This document shows positions 32,370-38,429 of a DNA stretch of 38,429 bases, piece by piece (the first letter of the stretch is position 1; every line of letters begins with the position of its first letter). Where the stretch lies: contig KN805389.1 of the NCBI GenBank assembly GCA_000818945.1, positions 184,869 through 223,297 on the forward strand. The letters are read 5' to 3'. A program made the position numbers and the translations under genes. The stretch comes from Schizochytrium sp. CCTCC M209059 (Eukaryota; Sar; Bigyra; Thraustochytrida; Thraustochytriidae). The notes beneath the pieces are model-generated. The model searched no databases and was not told the origin of the DNA. It saw nothing but the letters and a program-made list of their open reading frames with translations.

Positions 32370-32691
32370 AAAGGCTGTCTTTTTCCAACAAGTCAGAGTA
32401 CGAGTCAAAGGGGAAAACTGACAAAGCTTGGTTGCGGCGCGACGGGAACTATTTTTATTCTTGTCTTGGCAACCTTGAAGGTCCGATAAGCATTTGCAAT
32501 CCTTACTGCAAGCTTCAGATCATATCTTGTAAAAGGCTGTCCCTTTTCAACGAGTTAAAGAACGAGTCAAAGGGCAAAACTAACAAAGCTGGATCGCGGC
32601 GCGACGGCAACTCTTTTGATTCTTGCCTTGGCTACCTTAAAGGTCCGATAAGCATTTGTAATCCTTACTGCAAGCTTCAGATCATATCTTG
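32370..32691. repeat. Tandem pair with 162-nt period
   Basis: Copy 1 is 32370-32531 and copy 2 is 32532-32691. Both begin AAAGGCTGTC and contain GCGGCGCGACGG, GGTCCGATAAGCATTTG and ACTGCAAGCTTCAGATCATA. The period is 54 codons, so a plus frame stays open through both copies, but it has no ATG start and no recognised domain. Function unknown. Confidence 0.9.
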
Positions 32692-33565
32692 CCTATGTGC
32701 CTCTGACTTGATCAACAACCGGAGAGTAAATGGAAAAGAGCTAGCTGTGTTTTTTGTTTTTTTACTCGAGCAGCTCGCACCTCCGTGACAAAGTCCATCT
32801 CTCAGGCCATCACGCCTTACCTCACACTCTTCTGCTCCCCTAGTTCTCGCAAGACTTCATTCGATCATCCCCACCTCCAGAACCTCGCTTCCCTTACATC
32901 ACATCCACGTCCCATCTCGTCTTTGCAGCCCTTCTTCGCTCTCCCTCGCTCCCTCCCTTTCCCGCTCGACATCCCCCCAAGCTCGCGCGGTGGTTGTATA
33001 TTTTACCGGTTTAACACCGCACGAGCAGGGGGGTGCGGGAAAAAAGGCGGCTGCCGAGGAGGAAAAAAAAAAAAAAAAACGGCCGCGCCGCCTTCCCAGT
33101 CCATCTAGGCGCCATAAGTAACAAGGGAGGGGAAAAAGCGCGGAAAGAAGGCGGAGAAGCAGACCAGGAACGAGAAGAAGGCAGAGCAGAGCGAGCGACT
33201 GTTGACCGCCGCCGGCTGCGCACGCAAGGTACGCCGCCACGCCGCGCCGCACGCGCGCAAAGCCCGCCGACCCGAAGGCTCTCTCCGCGCAGCGCGTCTC
33301 TCTCTCTCCCTCCCCTCTCTCCGCGCCACCGCCCGCGCGCAGGTGCAAGAGGGAGCGAAATGGGAGTGGGGAACAAGGACGTGCTTGAGCAGAAGAAGCA
33401 CACGCCAAGAGCACGTGAGCGCGAGCTCGCGCGGCTTCTTTCAAGTGGCGCGCATACATATGGGTCACCAACTGATTGATGAACTGACTTTGACTAACCA
33501 ACCGGCTGATTGATGACGGATCGTTGCAAACGTGACTCGGGTCAACGCGACGAAACAACAACAGG

Positions 33566-34170
33566 ATGAACAAGACCGCGAGCAAGTCCGCCAAGGCGGC
33601 TTCGTCGAAGGTTTCGGCGAAGAAGTCGAGCTCCGACAGCAAGCGCCGCAAGAAGCGGACGGAGACCTTTTCCTCGTACATTTACAAGGTGCTGAAGCAG
33701 GTGCACCCGGACACGGGTATCTCCCGCCGTGCCATGAGCATCATGAACTCGTTCGTCAACGACTCCTTTGACCGTCTGGCTGGCGAAGCCATTAAGCTTG
33801 CGCGCTACAACGACCGCGCTACGCTCACCTCCCGTGAAATTCAGACCGCTGTTCGTCTCTTGCTCCCTGGTGAGCTCGCCAAGCACGCTGTTTCGGAGGG
33901 CACCAAGGCTGTGTACGTTTGCGATTGCTCGACGTTGCAGGACGTAACGATGGACAAACAAGACTAACCCGAAAGAGAAAACTCGCCACAAAATTAACAA
34001 CACAGGACCAAATTCACTTCATCATCACAGGGAGCGGTACGTTTTTGCATGCAGCAAAGAGCTCGCTTGCCGGGAGGGCGCGAAAAAGAAAGAAAAGCAA
34101 TCACGACGGAAAGTCTAACGAGAAGAGTTCGCCCCTGGTTGGTCGAATGTATCCAAACAATGCACAGTAA
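33566..34170 (+). CDS. H2B: Histone H2B, spliced
   Basis: Exon 1 is 33566-33912 and encodes an Ala/Lys/Ser-rich tail and the full H2B fold (ETFSSYIYKVLKQVHPDTG, SIMNSFVNDSFDR, ASRLAR-like EAIKLARYN, TSREIQTAVRLLLPGELAKH, EGTKAV). Unspliced, it would end in VYVCDCSTLQDVTMDKQD, unlike any H2B. Removing 33913-34005 (GTACGT ... CACAG, with ACTAAC at 33963) continues EGTKAV-TKFTSSS, the conserved H2B terminus. That frame then stays open for over 120 codons unless a second intron (34037-34167, GTACGT ... CACAG) is removed, which brings TAA (34168-34170) directly after TKFTSSSQGA. The result is 126 residues, the usual H2B length. Intron 1 is well supported. Intron 2 is inference. Confidence 0.85.
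33913..34005 (+). other. Intron 1 of H2B
   Basis: 93 nt with GTACGT donor, CACAG acceptor and ACTAAC branch motif ending 37 nt before the acceptor, the same spacing as in the SET-gene intron. Removal restores the conserved C terminus of H2B. Confidence 0.8.
34037..34167 (+). other. Candidate intron 2 of H2B, just before the stop codon
   Basis: 131 nt with the same GTACGT donor and CACAG acceptor as intron 1, and a TCTAAC motif at 34114-34119. The next triplet is TAA. An AATAAA lies at 34277-34282. Proposed only because the spliced frame otherwise runs on for more than 120 codons. Confidence 0.45.
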
Positions 34171-34623
34171 ACAACGCAACCATTCGAGCGCGATGTTCCC
34201 GCCCCGCTCCCGAGCCTGCTGCGCGCTCTACCATCGCGGCCATTTGACACACAGCACTAACGACAAGGACAAAAAGAATAAACAACGTAAACAAGCTTTA
34301 TCATGCACTCTGCGTCGCGTTCCAACTTGCTCCCTGTGCATTTATGCCTTCACATCAATGAAGCTGCATCAGGCCTTATGGATGTGGTTAGTGATTCCTT
34401 TGTAAAATTGCATCTCGATCATCTTGCCAAAGTTGTGTCTCCATCTCGGTTCTGTTCGGCTCACTTGGCTGACTGAACCTCTCTAGTCATTAGCAGCAGC
34501 TCGTTTCTCGTCAGCTGAGCTTTCGTCTGAATGAACGAAAACATGACTCTGGGAACCCGATGTTACTAACATATACCTTGAACTCTACGACAAACAAAAT
34601 AAACAAAAGGCATCTATAATCAA
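34171..34623. other. Convergent 3' spacer (H2B / formin)
   Basis: No gene. AATAAA lies at 34277-34282 and suits H2B polyadenylation. If H2B intron 2 is not used, the H2B frame would extend to about 34405. Confidence 0.5.
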
Positions 34624-37542
34624 TCATGCGCTCTGCGTAGAATCCAGGTTGTTCTTGTTGGGTGCGCAAGAGGCCGGACGCTGTTGCTGCGTCTTGAGCT
34701 TGCCGAGCTGCGCCTGAAACTCGTTGTTGTTCTGTTCGGTCTTGGTACCCTTCTTCTTGAAAGAGTTCTTGAGCTTTTTGTTCAGCTTGTCAACCTTGAT
34801 CTGCTTGTCGAGTTGCTTGGCGTTTGCCGCAAGCTTCGGGGCGACCTTTTCGTTCTTCTTCTTCTTACTGGCCGCGGCTTCCTTCTTTTCCTCCATATTC
34901 TTGGCGACGATATTTTCCTCGCGCGCACGCACCAAGTTTTTGCAAAAGTGCATTGCCGTTGCCAGCAGCTGCGACGAGGAGCATTTCGAGGGCACCTCAC
35001 CATGGGCCTCGAGCAGCTCAGTCGCCATCTTCTCGAGGCGTACCATCGAGGCCTTGATTTGTTCCGTCACAGGGCGACCGTGCTCCTTGAGAAAGGGATT
35101 CATGAGCGTGCAGAATGCACGAGCACCGGGGGCGGTCGACGGCGAGCCGAGCGTATCCCCAGAACTCGCCTTGAGTTCGCGCTCCACCAGATCGCAGCCC
35201 TTGGAAAGCTGCGCAAGATCTGCCTTGAGGTCCTCAATCTTAACCACTGAGGCCTCTTCGAGACGATTCAATTCTTTGGGCAGCTCAAAGAGCTGCGGGG
35301 CGCGTGCATCGCAAACCTCGGCGAGCCAGTGCAGAAGCGAGTATTTGGAGTTGCCAGTGGCCTTGGACTGAGCAAGTTTCTGCAAACCCGTGCTGATCTC
35401 AAAGCCCCATGCGCCGCCGGTCGACTTGTTGCCGCTGTTCACATAGTTACCGGCCGTGAGCGCCAAGTGCAAAAGCTGCTTCCACCCCTTGGAGTCGCGT
35501 AACTGCCGCACAGCAGACTCGTACTTTGAAATGGACTCCTGCAGACTCTCGGACTGCCTCTCAAAGGACATTTCAACAAAGACGCACTGCAGCCGCTGAC
35601 GCAGGCGAGGAATCTTGGACATTTCGTACACGAATTGCTCGACACGCGTGAGACCCTCGTCGAATCGACCAGGACCAGTCCACTCGCCCTCGGCAGCTTT
35701 CACGGCCTGAATTTCCTCCGGAGTCGGTACCATGGAAATGAGCTTGTGGACCACCTCCATGGTGAAAAAGTCCGAGTCGAGTTTGAGAATGTGGTCTCGC
35801 AGCTCCGGCACGGGCTCCTTGAAACGCGCAATGGCAATGCCAAGGTTCTGCTGCCGTTTCGAGTCCAGCAGCGGGGGGCGATCCGATCCAGCAGGCTTGG
35901 CGGCCTTGTCCGTGTTTTTGACAATTGCTTTGGCTTGCACCTTTGAGAATTTTTCCTCCAAAACGTTCAAGTGCATATCGATCGGGAATGGCGGCGCATC
36001 CGAGAGCGAGGGCCACATGGACTTTTCCACGCGCGCCGCGGGAAGAACATTCCAAAAGACGCCGCGCAGCGGCTTGTCATTGGCGCGGCGCAAGTTTTCG
36101 CGCTTCGTCAGCTCGTACTTGCTCTTTGGCTTTTCGGGCTCCTTTGGCTTGGCTGCCGCTGCGCTCGAGGCTCCCATGCCCGGCAATGGTGGCGGAGATG
36201 GTGCTCCGGGCAGGGCGGGAGGCGCGGGCGCCTCGCCGGAAAAGAAGCTAGCCGGGAGCTCAATGCCATCGCGCGACGCAGCCTGAATGATCGCGCCATC
36301 GGGGAGCTTGGCTTTTTGCATTTTGCGATACTTGGCAAACTTGGGATCTTCTTGGACCGGGGCGGCGGCAGGCGCTGCGGCGGGTGCAGGGCCGGAGAAG
36401 AAGGTGGCGGGAAGATCGACACCATCGCGCCCCGCGGCCTGCATGATGGCACCTTCCGGAAGGCCTGCCCTTTGCATCTTGCGGTACTTTGCAAATTTTG
36501 GGTCTTCTTGCACAACCGAAGCCGCGGCCGGAGCCGCGGCGGGAACGGGTCCGGAGAAGAAAGTAGCGGGAAGTTCGATGCCGTCGCGGCCTGCAGCCTG
36601 CATGATGGCGCCCTCGGGGAGCCCAGCCTTTTGCATTTTGCGGAACTTGGCGTACTTGGGATCCTCTTGCACCACAGGTGCCGCCGCAGCAGCAGCCGCA
36701 GGGGCGGGTGCGGCTGCAGGGGCTGGTGCCGTGAAAAAGTCATGGGGAAGGTCGATACCATCTCGACCGGCAGCTTGCATAATGGCGCCTTCGGGGAGGC
36801 CTGCCTTTTGCATCTTGCGGAACTTGGCAAACTTGGGGTCTTCCTGCACAACAGGCGCTGCAGCGACGGCGGGCATGGCTGGCGAGGCCCCGTCCCGTAG
36901 ACGCGCGTTCTCGGTGTTCAATTCGTCAACCTTTTGCTGAAGCTGGACAATATGTGCCTCGCTCTCGCGTTTAAGTTCGTCAATCATGCGCTTCATCTCG
37001 TGAAGCTGCGTCGAGTCAACGCCGCCGGCGCGCATGCGCTCATTTTCCTCTTGAAGAGAGGAGATGAGCTTTTTCTGCTCGTGGAGCTCTTTAATCTTTT
37101 CGCGACTGAGAGCGTGGAGATCCTGCTGGATGTTGTCTGGGACCGTGACGGCGACGGTGCGCGGGTTTGTAGCGCGGGACTTCTCCAACATGCTATTGAC
37201 CATGGAGAACTTTTGGTTAAGGTTGCCAGGCATTTTGTTTGTGCTTCCCTTGCGTTTGAAGAAACGTGTGGGCATCTTGATATTCCAAAAGCGCCCCTTA
37301 TCCTTGCTTTGCACGTCATTGACCCATTTGCCCATGAACTCGCAATCTTTGCAAATGGTCAAGCGCGAGGACTCGCCACTCGCCGGCCCAGCGTCCATCA
37401 TACCGCCGGCGTCCTTTTCCTCGACCTCGCGCACGCACTTCGAGCAGATGGCGTTGCCGCATTTGTCGCAAGAGAGACGCTTTTCGAACGCGACAAATTC
37501 CGAGCTGCAGCACAAGCAGACATCGTCTGTTGCGCCCTCCAT
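34624..37542 (-). CDS. Formin (FH1-FH2) with N-terminal zinc finger and four tandem short repeats
   Basis: The protein has 972 residues from ATG 37542. The longer frame begins at TTG. Residues 9-68 form a FYVE/PHD-like zinc finger (CLCC, CDKCGNAICSKC, CKDC), without the R+HHC+ lipid-binding motif of true FYVE domains. A coiled coil follows (about 145-216). Four repeats of about 40 residues (about 231-436) share QEDPKFAKYRKMQKAGLPEG and AIMQAAGRDGI-LP-FF, like the KMLKMGLPEGAV motif seen in WASH-complex subunit 3 and related proteins. A short FH1 (about 438-456; PSPPPLPG) and a complete FH2 domain (about 485-880) come next, with GNYVNSG and WGFEISTGLQKL. The basic tail (about 880-960) suits a DAD-like or actin-binding region. 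It nucleates and elongates unbranched actin filaments. No GBD/FH3 is seen. Confidence 0.93.
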   Translation of the reverse strand: MEGATDDVCLCCSSEFVAFEKRLSCDKCGNAICSKCVREVEEKDAGGMMDAGPASGESSRLTICKDCEFMGKWVNDVQSKDKGRFWNIKMPTRFFKRKGSTNKMPGNLNQKFSMVNSMLEKSRATNPRTVAVTVPDNIQQDLHALSREKIKELHEQKKLISSLQEENERMRAGGVDSTQLHEMKRMIDELKRESEAHIVQLQQKVDELNTENARLRDGASPAMPAVAAAPVVQEDPKFAKFRKMQKAGLPEGAIMQAAGRDGIDLPHDFFTAPAPAAAPAPAAAAAAAPVVQEDPKYAKFRKMQKAGLPEGAIMQAAGRDGIELPATFFSGPVPAAAPAAASVVQEDPKFAKYRKMQRAGLPEGAIMQAAGRDGVDLPATFFSGPAPAAAPAAAPVQEDPKFAKYRKMQKAKLPDGAIIQAASRDGIELPASFFSGEAPAPPALPGAPSPPPLPGMGASSAAAAKPKEPEKPKSKYELTKRENLRRANDKPLRGVFWNVLPAARVEKSMWPSLSDAPPFPIDMHLNVLEEKFSKVQAKAIVKNTDKAAKPAGSDRPPLLDSKRQQNLGIAIARFKEPVPELRDHILKLDSDFFTMEVVHKLISMVPTPEEIQAVKAAEGEWTGPGRFDEGLTRVEQFVYEMSKIPRLRQRLQCVFVEMSFERQSESLQESISKYESAVRQLRDSKGWKQLLHLALTAGNYVNSGNKSTGGAWGFEISTGLQKLAQSKATGNSKYSLLHWLAEVCDARAPQLFELPKELNRLEEASVVKIEDLKADLAQLSKGCDLVERELKASSGDTLGSPSTAPGARAFCTLMNPFLKEHGRPVTEQIKASMVRLEKMATELLEAHGEVPSKCSSSQLLATAMHFCKNLVRAREENIVAKNMEEKKEAAASKKKKNEKVAPKLAANAKQLDKQIKVDKLNKKLKNSFKKKGTKTEQNNNEFQAQLGKLKTQQQRPASCAPNKNNLDSTQSA
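36239..36863 (-). repeat. Four in-frame internal repeats of the formin gene
   Basis: On the coding strand four units of about 150-180 nt each encode QEDPKFAK, KMQKAGLPEG and AIMQAAGRDG. They are separated by Ala/Pro-rich spacers of differing length. The fourth unit (closest to FH1) is the most diverged (KLPDGAIIQAASRDG). Confidence 0.9.
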
Positions 37543-38429
37543 GATTTGTTGCGCTTGGTGAGCGGGCGAGGGAGGCCCGGAGAGACTGGCTGAAAGCAAG
37601 TGGTTTTCGCTTAACTTGACGTGAAGATAGATGTAGATTTAGTGTGCAATCGTCGCCCGGCGAACCATGCAATGCTGTGCGGATGCAAAGCCGCGTCTGC
37701 GTTTGCGTCTGCGTTTACTTTGGTATGTTTTGCTCGCGTGAGCACACGCAAGACGCGCCCGCCACCTCGGCTCGGCTCGGCTCGGATCCCGTTGCCGCGG
37801 AGCGAATTTGGACGCTCAGGGGCGCGCTCCTAGCCAGTTTATTTTCTGCAAATCTGTCTGCTCCGCACGCCCACACGCACGCCCGCCCGCACGCACGCAC
37901 GAACAAACAAACAAAGAAACAAGTCAACATACAAAAATAACCAACCACCAAGCAAACAACCAACCCCCTTCTGACAGCCCCCGTGGCTTCAGGAGGGGGC
38001 GTGCGGTTATTTGCACGGCGGCGAGGTCCTGGACTCAGACCAAAGCGGGCCTCTCCCTCTCTCCCACTCTTGCTTAAAAATTGTGTGCCCCCGGCGCTCA
38101 GCTCGCTCCGGTCCGCTCAGCTCAGCTCCGCTCAGCTCCGCTGCGCTGCTGCTCTCCTCCGAGGTACCGCGTACGCGCTGGTTTCCCTTCGCCCGCTCTG
38201 GCCGACGCCATTCCCCTTCCTCCATCCGTCTCTGGCTCCCTGCCTTGGTCCCCACTCCAGCAGCAGCACCTCCAGCAGAGTCACTTTCCCCTCCTCGTGC
38301 GAGAGCTCACCTTCTTTCTTCACCGTCCTCGTGGAGCCCCCTCCGCGCCGCGCCGCGCCGACGGGAGGACGGCGGGCGGGCGGGGCGTCCATCCGACGCC
38401 CGTGCGCGCGCTCGCCCCGCCAGGCGGCC
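37543..38429. other. Upstream flank of the formin gene, no gene accepted
   Basis: It contains CGGCT repeats (about 37768-37785), an ACGC-type run (about 37866-37900) followed by AAAC repeats, and CAGCTCCGCT-type repeats (about 38095-38145). A minus frame (38132-38392) starts with ATG but is low complexity and touches no recognisable domain. It may belong to a gene beyond the window edge. Confidence 0.45.

Larger units (their letters stand above)
31012..33565. other. 2.5 kb spacer without accepted gene, many repeats
   Basis: It contains CAGA (31153-31205), GGAT (31318-31340) and GCTT (31617-31650) tetramers, ATGC palindromes (31813-31830), a GCAGCA run (about 32072-32106), nested tandem repeats (32197-32691) and a 17-nt A run (33063-33079). 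A frame at 31694 begins MWSYEDKASGVGFGEASLQF and looks protein-like for about 25 residues, then becomes low complexity. It could be part of an unrecognised exon. The 3' end should hold the H2B promoter. Confidence 0.5.

Noticed and set aside
32432..32788. 118-residue ORF across the 162-nt tandem repeat
   Set aside because: It starts at TTG, not ATG, and no family is recognisable. Openness follows from the repeat length being a multiple of three. It was kept as a repeat and a finding.
34049..34405. 118-residue ORF downstream of H2B
   Set aside because: It is in frame with H2B exon 2 and would give H2B an extension of more than 120 residues. A second intron with a matching donor explains the frame better.

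Overview
This window is nuclear DNA of a eukaryotic microbe. The genes include histone H2B, a formin, a BAR-domain protein, the V-ATPase assembly factor VMA21, a mitoferrin-type mitochondrial carrier, a DHHC palmitoyltransferase and an Enhancer-of-polycomb-like chromatin scaffold. At least three genes are split by short GT..AG introns. The others read as single long exons, so the genome is compact and intron-poor. GC-rich coding DNA, very long pure microsatellites, a heliorhodopsin-like protein and a Crinkler-type nuclease-kinase suggest a stramenopile protist, perhaps a thraustochytrid (labyrinthulomycete). That placement is inferred from overall character and has not been tested.

Layout. 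1-8 kb: two tandem paralogous secreted subtilisin-like proteases on the minus strand, separated by a pure 185-copy CTG run. 8-14 kb: mostly non-coding, rich in simple repeats (CT, TGGC, ACGC, pentamers, about 111 copies of CAGG), with one two-exon SET-domain gene (+). 14-18 kb: mitoferrin-like carrier (+), two-exon VMA21 (-) and a cysteine-rich single-pass membrane protein (+). 18-23 kb: leucine-rich-repeat/coiled-coil protein (-) and DHHC acyltransferase (-). 23-27 kb: small membrane protein (+), a PD-(D/E)XK nuclease plus kinase protein (-), and, overlapping its start by 8 nt on the same strand, a heliorhodopsin-like ORF that stops after helix 5. 27-31 kb: EPL1/BRPF-like scaffold (+) and BAR/WW-like protein (-). 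31-33.5 kb: non-coding, with nested tandem repeats. 33.5-37.6 kb: histone H2B (+), whose conserved C terminus is recovered only by splicing, and a formin (-) with an N-terminal zinc finger and four copies of a short actin-regulator-like repeat.

Neighbours mostly alternate in convergent and divergent pairs, as in compact protist genomes, with no sign of operon logic. Functional themes are cytoskeleton and membrane shaping (formin, BAR), chromatin (SET, H2B, EPL1-like), organelle function (mitoferrin, VMA21, DHHC) and secretion (subtilases). The places most worth a second look are the heliorhodopsin/nuclease-kinase junction (25.7-25.9 kb), the H2B 3' splicing (33.9-34.2 kb), the expanded third-repeat loop of the carrier, and the two very long repeats (CTG and CAGG).

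Several starts were moved to the first in-frame ATG because the longest open frame begins at GTG or TTG. All boundaries rest on reading the sequence alone, without transcript data.
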